Shown: positions 17,495 to 24,985 of the stretch, in pieces
Layout of the letters: each line of letters begins with the position of its first letter
Numbering within the stretch: the stretch's first letter is position 1
From: Sulfurospirillum sp.
GTDB lineage: Bacteria > Campylobacterota > Campylobacteria > Campylobacterales > Sulfurospirillaceae
Assembly: GCA_016735235.1 (NCBI GenBank)
Contig: JAERRW010000027.1
Location: 1-40,885, forward strand
Direction of reading: 5' to 3'
DNA length: 40,885 nucleotides
Position numbers and translations under genes: made by a program
Notes under the pieces: model-generated
Databases searched by the model: none
Told to the model about the DNA's origin: nothing
The model's input: only the letters and a program-made list of their open reading frames with translations

Positions 17495-18277
17495 TCACTT
17501 TGCAAATGCTTTAAAAAGTTTTTTACTATTAGATAACACTATTTTTTCTATATTTTTTTTATCTTTTTGCAATAAATGTGCAATTTTTTCTACAATATAA
17601 TTAGTATAAGCGGGCTCATTTCTTTTTCCTCTATAAGGGTGAGGTGTTAGATATGGAGCATCTGTTTCAACTACTAACTTATCTAATGGAATTTTAGGTA
17701 GTATTTCAACTAAATTTTTAGCATTTTTAAATGTTAGCACTCCACCAATACCAAAGTAAAATCCATCATCGGCAAGACTTAAAAGATGTTCGCTTGCATT
17801 ATAGCAGTGAAGAACACCGCCTATCTCTTTTGCTCCATTTTCAAGCAAAACTCTTTTGCTATCAAGGCTTGCATCACGAATATGAACGATGAGTGGCTTT
17901 TTAACACTTTTTGCTAAAACAACATGTGCTTTAAACACCTTTTCTTGTGAGAGTTTCTCTGCTCTTTTATTTTCCTTTGAGTCTGGCAACCTAGAGTAAT
18001 CGAGTCCACATTCACCAACGGCTATACACTTTTCATCTTTCAAAAACTCTCTTAATATTTTTTCATCATACTGCTCATGATGATAGGGGTGAACACCAGC
18101 GGCAAAATAAATATTCTCATTAGCATGAGCTATTTTTCTAGCTTTGTCCAGATCATTTATATCTGCTCCTGGAATTAAAATTCCACCCACTCCGCTTGCT
18201 TTAGCATTTGCTATAACTTCATTTAAATCATTGTCGTATCTTTTATCATCAAGATGAGCATGTGTATCTATAATCAC
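17495..18277 (-). CDS. tatD: TatD family metal-dependent hydrolase / DNase
   Basis: This 260-residue TIM-barrel amidohydrolase has the metal ligands in DTHAHLDD (residues 4-11), GECGLDYSR, VHIRDA, LHCYNA and VETDAPYL. TatD proteins are Mg2+-dependent 3'-5' exonucleases involved in DNA repair or quality control. Translation begins at GTG. Location between recN and mltD matches the Campylobacter order (Cj0644, recalled). Confidence 0.95.
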   Translation of the reverse strand: MIIDTHAHLDDKRYDNDLNEVIANAKASGVGGILIPGADINDLDKARKIAHANENIYFAAGVHPYHHEQYDEKILREFLKDEKCIAVGECGLDYSRLPDSKENKRAEKLSQEKVFKAHVVLAKSVKKPLIVHIRDASLDSKRVLLENGAKEIGGVLHCYNASEHLLSLADDGFYFGIGGVLTFKNAKNLVEILPKIPLDKLVVETDAPYLTPHPYRGKRNEPAYTNYIVEKIAHLLQKDKKNIEKIVLSNSKKLFKAFAK

Positions 18278-18325
18278 TCTATTTTATCCTTCTACTAATT
18301 TAACTCTCTTACATGTATGGTAATG

Positions 18326-19858
18326 TTAAGTCATATTTAAAATCTTTTGTGCAAAAATTGTCGCCTCACTACTTACTTCTTCTCCACTAACCATGCGAGC
18401 CAGTTCTACTATTCGTTCATTTTTATCTAATAATTTCACCTTACTACCAGTCTCATCTTTGGTGACTAAAAAATGAGAATCTGCTTGTGAAGATAGTTGT
18501 GGCTGGTGAGATATAGCAAATATTTGATATTTTTTTGAAAGTATTTTTAATACTTTTGCAACACTCATAGACTCTTTACCGCTTAAATTTGCATCTATTT
18601 CATCTAAGACAAGAATCCCTCCAACATTTAAAAAGTACTCACTAGTAGTTGCAATAAAAGCTAATCTAAGTCTATTGTATTCACCAGAACTTATTTTTTT
18701 TATATTAATTCTACCAAGTTCAACATGTAAAGAATCGAACCCTTTTTCATAAAGTTCAGTTTTACTTATCACAATATCTACTTTTGGCATATAAAGCATC
18801 TCTAAATAACTATTTATTTTTTGATTTAAAATTTCTATAAACTCTTCTCTTCTTTGTGAAAGAGTTGTTGATTTTATTTTTAAAGTATTAGATTTCTCTT
18901 TACATGTAGAGAGAAGTTTTGTTTTTTCAAAACTTATTTTTTCATACTCTTTTAACTCTTTTTTCTTCTTTTCATTATATTCTAGCACCTCTTCAATAGA
19001 ACCATATCTTGACTTTAGGAATGATATTTTTTCAATTCTATCTAAAATAGTCTCTATATTTTTTTCATCAAGAGTGCTTAATCTCTCTCTCTCATCTTCT
19101 ATGGTAGCTCTTAATTCGTCCATACTCTCATTAAAAAAATCACTTTTTTTCTCTATAAATTTCAAAAACTGATTTACAGCTCCTTCAAAATTAAAAATTT
19201 TACTTGCATCTTCTAAACTCTCTTTTATCTTCTCTTTTTTTGATAAAGAGCGCTTAAAATTCATAAGTTCTATATCTTCACCTATTTTTGGATCAATATC
19301 ATCTATTTTTGATATCTCAAATAGTGCAAACTCTTTTAACTCTTTTAGCTTTGTCTCTTTCTCTTCTATTGAGTTAAGTCTATTTTTAATTTTTTTATAC
19401 TCAAAAAACTCTTTTTCAAATTCTAAAATATCTTTTACATGTGATGATATTTTTTTCGACACAAGTGCATCTAATAAAACTATTAATTTCTTATTTTCAA
19501 ACTCTTCATTATCTCTTAATTTAAATGAATTTAGAAAGCTACTTGAAATTTTTGTCATACTTTTTTTAGAGATGCTTTCTGTGTTTATAAAATATCTTGT
19601 TGATTTTGATTTTATATATTTAAATATATTTATATCTTCACTTTGCAAACCAAACTCTTCTAAATTTATCTTCTCATTTACAATAGCTTCAACACTGTTG
19701 GCATTCGCATCACACTGCCCAAATAAAGATAAAATTGATTGCATTAAAATAGATTTTCCAGCTCCACTTGAACCAGTAAAAGCTATAAGACCATCTGAAA
19801 AACTGACATCTACTTCTTTAAATGAGAGTTGATTTTTTACTACCAAACGCTCTATCAT
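18326..19858 (-). CDS. recN: RecN-like DNA repair ATPase
   Basis: This 510-residue SMC-like protein has Walker A GSSGAGKS near residue 30, a long coiled coil (about 150-340), and a C-terminal signature KISSGEYNRLRLAF followed by Walker B ILVLDEIDANLSG and the ISHQPQLSS switch. RecN acts at double-strand breaks, linking DNA ends. It is shorter than E. coli RecN (about 550) and the signature has SSGE in place of SGGE, as expected of the divergent epsilonproteobacterial forms. The start overlaps the nadK stop (ATGA). It is in the usual nadK-recN pair. Confidence 0.93.
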   Translation of the reverse strand: MIERLVVKNQLSFKEVDVSFSDGLIAFTGSSGAGKSILMQSILSLFGQCDANANSVEAIVNEKINLEEFGLQSEDINIFKYIKSKSTRYFINTESISKKSMTKISSSFLNSFKLRDNEEFENKKLIVLLDALVSKKISSHVKDILEFEKEFFEYKKIKNRLNSIEEKETKLKELKEFALFEISKIDDIDPKIGEDIELMNFKRSLSKKEKIKESLEDASKIFNFEGAVNQFLKFIEKKSDFFNESMDELRATIEDERERLSTLDEKNIETILDRIEKISFLKSRYGSIEEVLEYNEKKKKELKEYEKISFEKTKLLSTCKEKSNTLKIKSTTLSQRREEFIEILNQKINSYLEMLYMPKVDIVISKTELYEKGFDSLHVELGRINIKKISSGEYNRLRLAFIATTSEYFLNVGGILVLDEIDANLSGKESMSVAKVLKILSKKYQIFAISHQPQLSSQADSHFLVTKDETGSKVKLLDKNERIVELARMVSGEEVSSEATIFAQKILNMT

Positions 19859-20733
19859 TTTTTGCCCCAGTGTAATTTTTCTTTTAATACTTTAAAGTGG
19901 TTTCTGTTAATTTTGTGAATTAGTTTAGCTTCTTTAGGCGCTATTTTTACACTCACATAATCAAAATCACCCATTGAGTAAGTGTCTTGACCATCTACTA
20001 TTATAACTGTGTCCATATTGCTACTTTTAAATTTAATTTCAAAATTTACAGGTAAAACAAGGGGACGCTGAGTTAAAGAGTGAGGACAAACAGGAGTGAG
20101 TATAATAGCTTTTGTAAGAGGATAAACAACAGGACCACCAGCTGATACATTGTAAGCAGTAGAGCCTGTGGGAGTTGATACTATTAAACCATCTCCATAA
20201 TAAGAGTTCATAAGCTCATCATCTATATAAGCTTCTATTGTTGCCATGCTTGAGAGTTTTGGGCGTGAAAAAACTACATCATTGAAAGCAACAAGTTTTT
20301 CTACTTTACCTTTTACATGCAGTGAAACTTCTAGCATCATTCTTGTATCTATTTTATATTTTTTATTAAAAATGTCGTCAATAAAACTATCAATCTCTTC
20401 AAATTTAATATTAGTCAAGAAACCAAGTTGTCCAGCATAAATGCCTAAAATTGGTTTTTCATACTCAAAACTTTTTCTACAAAGTGAAATAAGTGTGCCA
20501 TCGCCACCCAAAGAGATAAGAAAATCACTTCGCTTACACATATCTTCAAAACTAACACTCTCACAACCAAGAAATTTTGCACTTTTAGTCTCTACTATAA
20601 GCTCAACATTATATTGCAAAAATAGCTCTTTTAGTTTCTTGTAGTAAGGAGTTAGATTTGTAGCATTTGGTTTACTTGCTAAACCTACACATTTTATCTG
20701 TTTTAGTTTTTCGTTTGTATCTGTTATTTTCAT
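19855..20733 (-). CDS. nadK: NAD kinase
   Basis: This 292-residue protein phosphorylates NAD to NADP using ATP or polyphosphate. The GGDGT motif sits in SLGGDGTLIS near residues 74-82, followed by GIYAGQLGFLTN, the NDVVFSR block, and the DGLIVSTPTGSTAYN substrate region. It is the first gene of the long leftward cluster. The -10 element TATAAT lies so close to the ATG that the mRNA may be leaderless; no ribosome site is visible. Confidence 0.96.
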   Translation of the reverse strand: MKITDTNEKLKQIKCVGLASKPNATNLTPYYKKLKELFLQYNVELIVETKSAKFLGCESVSFEDMCKRSDFLISLGGDGTLISLCRKSFEYEKPILGIYAGQLGFLTNIKFEEIDSFIDDIFNKKYKIDTRMMLEVSLHVKGKVEKLVAFNDVVFSRPKLSSMATIEAYIDDELMNSYYGDGLIVSTPTGSTAYNVSAGGPVVYPLTKAIILTPVCPHSLTQRPLVLPVNFEIKFKSSNMDTVIIVDGQDTYSMGDFDYVSVKIAPKEAKLIHKINRNHFKVLKEKLHWGKK

Positions 20734-20739
20734 ATTGTG

Positions 20740-20745
20740 ATTATA
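20740..20745 (-). promoter_or_regulatory. -10 element TATAAT directly upstream of nadK
   Basis: On the minus strand a perfect TATAAT ends seven bases before the nadK ATG, so the expected start of transcription coincides with the ATG. This would make the first gene of the cluster leaderless. No ribosome site competes with this reading. Confidence 0.5.
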
Positions 20746-20872
20746 TCATATGGACTTTCATACTCCAAACTTTTTAACTTTTTATTAAAATTATATATCA
20801 AAAGAGTAAACATAAGTTTCAATACCTTTTTGTGATTTCACTAAAACAAGTTTTTGTTTTAATAAAAAGAGA

Positions 20873-21247
20873 TTAGCGTTTTTTCTCTTTAAAACATCCA
20901 AGCTCACAATAGGTAACATCTATATTTTTATCTTTTAATGTTCCTCTTACTTTTTCAAATCCAACTCCACCTGCTTGACCTCTTGCATTTTTACATGTAA
21001 TACGGTTTTTGTCATCTAAAAATCGTTTTAACTTATTTTCTGCTCTCATACTGTATGCACCAGTTCCTTTTAAATTTCCAAACTGTCCTAATTGACAATT
21101 TGAAATTCTAATATCTATATCTTTGGCGGTTTGACCCACTTCTCTAATAGAACTTTTACTTTTTGCAGATATTTTATAGGCATCTTCACAATTAAGTTTT
21201 CCCTCTTTATTTAAACTATCTTGTATTAACTCTTTTAAATTAGACAT
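20873..21247 (-). CDS. Small protein with a duplicated Cys...CxLGxFG motif, coupled to fdhD
   Basis: This 124-residue protein is built from two related units of about 40 residues. Unit 1 (about 16-57) has LNCEDAYKISAK, a middle REVGQTAKD, and ends SNCQLGQFG (Cys20, Cys51). Unit 2 (about 80-119) has ITCKNARGQAG, EKVRGTLKD and ends TYCELGCF (Cys85, Cys114, Cys118). I recall similar units in proteins that accompany FdhD or molybdenum-cofactor genes, but no function is established to my knowledge. Its ATG overlaps the fdhD stop by 8 bp, so it is translated with FdhD. It is soluble by sequence. A link to formate dehydrogenase maturation is an inference from this coupling. Confidence 0.75.
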   Translation of the reverse strand: MSNLKELIQDSLNKEGKLNCEDAYKISAKSKSSIREVGQTAKDIDIRISNCQLGQFGNLKGTGAYSMRAENKLKRFLDDKNRITCKNARGQAGGVGFEKVRGTLKDKNIDVTYCELGCFKEKKR

Positions 21248-22031
21248 TTATTCTCTTTGCATGTCGATATATATTCATCTTTTTTCCTCTTACAAAACCT
21301 ACAAGTGTTAAACCAAATTTATCTGCTATATTGACGCCACGGCAAGTTGAGGCAGTTCTTGAAGCGAGTATAGGAATTTGATGTATAACTGCTTTTGCTA
21401 CCATTTCAGAAGAGAGTCTTCCACTTACCATTAAAAAACATTTTGAAATATTTACTCCTGCTAGTTTTGCTTTTCCTATCGCTTTATCTATAGTATTGTG
21501 TTGTGCTATATCTTCTCCTAAAAAAAAAGTCTCTTTATTGAGATAAACTTTAGCTGTATGAACACATCCAGTTCTTTCATAAAGTGGGCATTGTGTATAA
21601 AATTTACTCATCTCTTCAAAAAGCAACTTAGCATCTATGCTAAAATCATCTTTCAAAATAGTAGCGTCAATAGCTAATTTTGATATTTGAGTGCTTGTGG
21701 CTCTACCGCAACCACTTACTATTACACCATCAATATTGAGTCTCTCTATACTCTTTTCAACTACTTTTGCATCTATTTTGACTTGAAATACTTTTGTATC
21801 GACATCAACTAACTCTATTTTTTTTATATCTTTCAAGCTCTTTATGATGCCTTCACTCATAAGATAACCTACCGCTAACTCTTTGAGATCAACAGGAACT
21901 GCCATTAATGAGCCTACTTTTTTCCTGTTTACTATTAATTCTAATTTTATTTCACGAATAACTTCATCTAGAACAGTGAATTTTTTATTATTTTGTATTT
22001 TTGTAACTTCTGTTTGAAAAATAGTTTCCAT
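21240..22031 (-). CDS. fdhD: FdhD, sulfurtransferase for formate dehydrogenase activation
   Basis: FdhD passes sulfur from IscS to the molybdenum cofactor of formate dehydrogenase. Family blocks seen are PVDLKELAVGYLMSEGII, VSGCGRA, the ERTGCVHTA segment, GEDIAQHNTIDKAIGKA, VSGRLSSEMV and ILASRTAST. The expected catalytic loop CxxC has only its first cysteine here (Cys108 in CGRA). I chose the ATG at 22031 (METIFQTEV, 263 residues) because GGAG precedes it; an upstream ATG at 22070 would extend into a hairpin terminator. It is followed by the duplicated-Cys small protein. Confidence 0.93.
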   Translation of the reverse strand: METIFQTEVTKIQNNKKFTVLDEVIREIKLELIVNRKKVGSLMAVPVDLKELAVGYLMSEGIIKSLKDIKKIELVDVDTKVFQVKIDAKVVEKSIERLNIDGVIVSGCGRATSTQISKLAIDATILKDDFSIDAKLLFEEMSKFYTQCPLYERTGCVHTAKVYLNKETFFLGEDIAQHNTIDKAIGKAKLAGVNISKCFLMVSGRLSSEMVAKAVIHQIPILASRTASTCRGVNIADKFGLTLVGFVRGKKMNIYRHAKRINV

Positions 22032-22268
22032 TTTTTCTCCAATAACTAACATAATCATATATAAAAACATGTAAGTTGAAAGATTTTTTACAACCTACAT
22101 GTTAAAGATAAAACTGTTAAATTTTACCATCTTTTTTCAATTTTTTATACCAAGTACTATGGAGATATTTAACCTCATCGTGCTATGAATTGCATTTTCA
22201 ATAGCAATTTTTGCCATGTAAGTATGAGTAAAGAAAAGAACTTTTTCAATATTTTTAGCATTAAATCT
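22032..22268. other. 237-bp gap upstream of fdhD: terminator hairpin and a reading frame that continues past a TAG
   Basis: The part nearest fdhD holds the hairpin at 22058-22103. From 22268 down to 22140 the frame of the neighbouring monooxygenase stays open for 43 codons beyond its TAG and then meets TGA. The read-through peptide (for example VLFFTHTYMAKIAIENAIHS) is not recognisable. It may be the remnant of a longer gene or chance. No other gene is supported here. Confidence 0.4.
22058..22103 (-). terminator. Hairpin with T-run between the monooxygenase gene and fdhD
   Basis: Arms 22066-22078 and 22091-22103 pair over 13 bp with one G-U wobble and a 12-base loop. On the minus strand the stem is followed by TTTTATATAT. 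This fits an intrinsic terminator after the leftward monooxygenase gene, upstream of fdhD. Each arm contains an ACATGT core. Confidence 0.6.
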
Positions 22269-22577
22269 CTATTTCTCAAATAAATTTATATTCCAAGAGT
22301 TCGCAGAACCATTTTTATTGAGACAGTGCTTTTGAAAAAATTCTTCAATATGGGATGCTTTATTGTGGGCATTAAAATCTTCGGCTGTTTCCCAAATCTC
22401 ATTGAAAATAATCCCTTTTGACTTCCCTTTGGCAAACTCATTTTTGATTTTTTTCATAACTATATATTGAATACAACCCTTCTCTTTACATGTCTTCTCT
22501 TCTAGACTTTTTAAAACCTCGAAAAGCTCATTTTCTCTCCCAGACTTTGCCTGAAATTCGGCTATACAATAGACCAT
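22269..22577 (-). CDS. Antibiotic biosynthesis monooxygenase (ABM) domain protein, YgiN-like
   Basis: This 102-residue protein is a single ABM ferredoxin-like fold: the opening YCIAEFQAKSGRENEL, the CIQYIVMKK strand, the FNEIWETAEDFNAH segment, and a C-terminal HIEEFFQK helix. Relatives are small dimeric cofactor-free quinol monooxygenases or stress proteins; the substrate here is unknown. A GGAG site precedes the ATG. It is divergent from flgS. The frame remains open for 43 codons beyond its TAG, which is unusual but may be coincidental. Confidence 0.85.
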   Translation of the reverse strand: MVYCIAEFQAKSGRENELFEVLKSLEEKTCKEKGCIQYIVMKKIKNEFAKGKSKGIIFNEIWETAEDFNAHNKASHIEEFFQKHCLNKNGSANSWNINLFEK

Positions 22578-22633
22578 ATTTTTCTCCTTTGTTTTGCTCT
22601 TTAGCTGTGACTATAGCTCCAAAATATAAAAAA

Positions 22634-22642
22634 TGATATAAT
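22634..22642 (+). promoter_or_regulatory. Extended -10 promoter for flgS (TGATATAAT)
   Basis: TGATATAAT is a perfect extended -10 element about 40 bases upstream of the flgS ATG. It lies in the divergent region with the monooxygenase gene. A sigma-70 type promoter for flgS is expected, because FlgS acts above the sigma-54 flagellar genes. Confidence 0.55.
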
Positions 22643-22682
22643 GTTTTTGCTAAATTAAAAGTTAAAAGATTTGAGGAAACAC

Positions 22683-23699
22683 ATGATAGATGAAAGCTTA
22701 TTAAATAGTCTAAGCAATAAAGAGAAAGAGATATTTAAAAAAGGTTTAAAAGACCTTATAAATCGAACATATGTTTTAGAAGATGAGTATAAAAAACTCA
22801 ATGTATCGTACATTGCTTTGCAAGAGTTTATATCACAAATTATAGAAGTAGAACCAAATGCTCTTTGGGTTTTAGATGACAATGGAGATATTTTTCTACA
22901 AAATAGTGAAGCAAAGAAGATACCAAAAGTTCTTGAATATATTGATTATAATTCAAAAAATACAGATGAAGTTGAATATGATGGAAGTTTTTATCTTATA
23001 AAAATTGTTTCGCAAAAAGAGAAAACTATAATAAGTGCAACTGACATAACAGAAGAGAAAAGAAAAGATAGATTGGCATCAATGGGTCAAGTAGCCGCTC
23101 ATATTTCACATGAGATACGAAATCCTATTGGTTCGGTATCTCTCCTTTCATCGGTACTTTTTAAAAAAATTGATATAAAAAATAAGCCTCTTGTTTTAGA
23201 GATACAAAAATCTATCTGGAGAGTTGAGAGAATCATAAAAGCGACTCTTCTTTTTACAAAAGGTATTCAGCCTAACTTTCAATACTTTTATTTAAATAAA
23301 CTTACCAATGAGTGTAAATTGGCAGTCAAACAGTATACTTTTTCAAAAGAGATAAACTGTAATTTTAATTTTCCTCACACTCAAGTAAAATGCGATTTTG
23401 AACTTATTGTTTTAGTTCTTCAAAACTTTATTTTTAATGCAATTGATGCTATTGAAGAGAGTGATGACGAAAAAGGAGTAATAGATATTATCTATAAAAA
23501 TGGCTCTATTTATGTAACAGATAGCGGGGAAGAGATAAAAAATAAAAATATACTATTTGAATCGTTTAAAACAACTAAAACTAAAGGTCATGGGCTAGGG
23601 CTTGCTCTATCTTTACAAATCATAAAAGCTCATCATGGCAAAATTGAACTACTTGAAAATATTAAAGGTTTTAAAATTACACTAGAAGATAAAAAATAA
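22683..23699 (+). CDS. flgS: FlgS-type cytoplasmic sensor histidine kinase
   Basis: This 338-residue kinase has no membrane segment. An N-terminal coiled coil leads into a PAS-like domain (about residues 45-120, containing VLDDNGDIFLQN), then a HisKA domain with the phospho-acceptor His in AAHISHEIRNPIGSVSLL, and an HATPase domain (N-box NFIFNAIDAIEES, G-box GHGLGLALS). The HEIRNPIGSVSLL..., WRVERIIKATLLFTKGI pattern matches FlgS of Campylobacter and Helicobacter, which phosphorylates FlgR to switch on sigma-54 flagellar genes in response to the export apparatus. I chose the ATG at 22683 with a GAGG site; a TTG at 22671 would overlap that site. No response regulator is adjacent. Confidence 0.82.
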   Translation: MIDESLLNSLSNKEKEIFKKGLKDLINRTYVLEDEYKKLNVSYIALQEFISQIIEVEPNALWVLDDNGDIFLQNSEAKKIPKVLEYIDYNSKNTDEVEYDGSFYLIKIVSQKEKTIISATDITEEKRKDRLASMGQVAAHISHEIRNPIGSVSLLSSVLFKKIDIKNKPLVLEIQKSIWRVERIIKATLLFTKGIQPNFQYFYLNKLTNECKLAVKQYTFSKEINCNFNFPHTQVKCDFELIVLVLQNFIFNAIDAIEESDDEKGVIDIIYKNGSIYVTDSGEEIKNKNILFESFKTTKTKGHGLGLALSLQIIKAHHGKIELLENIKGFKITLEDKK

Positions 23700-23717
23700 T
23701 AAAAACATAATGCCTCT

Positions 23718-23736
23718 AAAAATCAAGACAATTTTT
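23718..23736. terminator. AT-rich stem between convergent flgS and a membrane gene
   Basis: AAAAAT and ATTTTT pair around a 7-base loop between two convergent stops. It could end transcription in both directions but the stem is weak. Confidence 0.3.
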
Positions 23737-23740
23737 CAAC

Positions 23741-24514
23741 TTAAAAAAAAGAGGTAATCATTCTGCATAAAAACCATAAAAATAGTATAGGAAATAGTAT
23801 AGTTTGAAAAATAAAAACTATTATTAGATCAAGTATATTATCAGCAGCTACTGAAGCTATTTTTTCTAACTCTCTCATTTTTTCTTGATAATACTTAATT
23901 GAAAAAATACTAATTTTATCATCATGAAATTTACTAATATCATTTTTAGCTTCGGTTATTACTTGTTGAGATTTTTCCTTATTGTACTCTTGTTTAACAA
24001 AAGTTACATAAACATACTCATTTGCCATTGTCATAATGGGTATACTAAATTTTAAAAATATTAATAAAATAGTAAACTTGAAAAAAATAGTTTTGCTCTG
24101 TTTGTAGTTTTCTAACTTGAAAAATAGAACTATATTTAATAAAACTAAACTAAATATCAATAAAACTTTAAAAGCCCCGAAAACTACTATATTCATAAGT
24201 ATTGTTTGTATGCCTAATGAGATTAAAGAGGCAAGCATAATCCATGAAAATCTCTCTATTAAGTCATTAACTGGATCTAAAATTTCACCTGGACTTAATG
24301 TTACTCCAAAAAGTGATATTTCTGTACTTTGCACTAGAGATATAACACCATTTAGTGCTTTTGTAGTAGCAAAAACTTCTAAGGCTTGCCTAAAAGATGT
24401 ATTAATCCTACTCTTAGCATCTCTATCTATTGTAGTAAAATTTGTAACATATATAATTAGCAAAGAGAGTAAAAAAATTAAGGCTTTTGTATAATAATTT
24501 TTCCTACTATTCAT
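23741..24514 (-). CDS. Conserved polytopic membrane protein of unknown function
   Basis: This 257-residue protein has about five hydrophobic segments, with an N-terminal membrane anchor and a charged segment (about 175-220) before a final hydrophobic pair. I do not recognise a domain. Similar proteins with a phase-variable-free, single-copy distribution occur in other proteobacteria as hypothetical membrane proteins, but I cannot name a family. It overlaps the RDD gene start region by 8 bp, so it is the last gene of the nadA-nadC-flhB-RDD run. Confidence 0.65.
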   Translation of the reverse strand: MNSRKNYYTKALIFLLSLLIIYVTNFTTIDRDAKSRINTSFRQALEVFATTKALNGVISLVQSTEISLFGVTLSPGEILDPVNDLIERFSWIMLASLISLGIQTILMNIVVFGAFKVLLIFSLVLLNIVLFFKLENYKQSKTIFFKFTILLIFLKFSIPIMTMANEYVYVTFVKQEYNKEKSQQVITEAKNDISKFHDDKISIFSIKYYQEKMRELEKIASVAADNILDLIIVFIFQTILFPILFLWFLCRMITSFF

Positions 24515-24983
24515 CTTCGAACTTAACCTTTTTTTCTTGAGTGTCTCTAATGACTACTGTGCTAGCTAGTTTATCATGCCAACCTTGTTTGCGTTTATCA
24601 AATGCGATCCAAATAAATCCAAGAAAAAATATAGATGATAAAAAGTAACCAACATAACGCAATAAAAACTGTATTAAAGTCGGTTTTTTGCCTGTTTTTG
24701 CATCAACAATAGTCAATTTTGTAGCCATCTTTCCTGGTGTTGCAGATTTGAAAATCCAAAAAGTAATTACGATTATAGCTGGTAAAAGATAATTAAGAAA
24801 AAAATTAATTCCACCTTGAAAACTATAATAACTCTCGCAATAACTCGACCCTTCACTATAGACTTCCATATTCATAAAATCTAAACCATACAAGCTTGCC
24901 ATAAGTGAGAAGAAAATCAAAATTAATACAAAAGTATCAACAATACAAGCCCCAATTCTTATCCAAAATCCTGCATAAATCAT
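24507..24983 (-). CDS. RDD family membrane protein
   Basis: This protein of about 158 residues has the RDD signature (F.IRIGACIVDTFV with Arg and Asp in the first helix, ATPGKMATKLTIVD, and a C-terminal DKRKQGWHDKLAST motif). RDD proteins have three transmembrane helices and mostly unknown roles; some act in ion or small-molecule transport. I chose the ATG at 24983, because GGAG lies six bases upstream; the ATG at 24989 directly abuts that site. The start overlaps flhB. Confidence 0.88.
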   Translation of the reverse strand: MIYAGFWIRIGACIVDTFVLILIFFSLMASLYGLDFMNMEVYSEGSSYCESYYSFQGGINFFLNYLLPAIIVITFWIFKSATPGKMATKLTIVDAKTGKKPTLIQFLLRYVGYFLSSIFFLGFIWIAFDKRKQGWHDKLASTVVIRDTQEKKVKFEDE

Positions 24984-24985
24984 AC

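Noticed and set aside
20840-20862. AT-only stem AAAACAA / TTGTTTT downstream of the fdhD-coupled gene as a terminator
   Set aside because: Seven A-T rich pairs with no T-run in the leftward direction; unlikely to be stable.
22032-22070. Upstream ATG at 22070 as the fdhD start
   Set aside because: It would put the first residues inside the terminator region and lacks a ribosome site. The ATG at 22031 has GGAG at good spacing and fits the family N-terminus.
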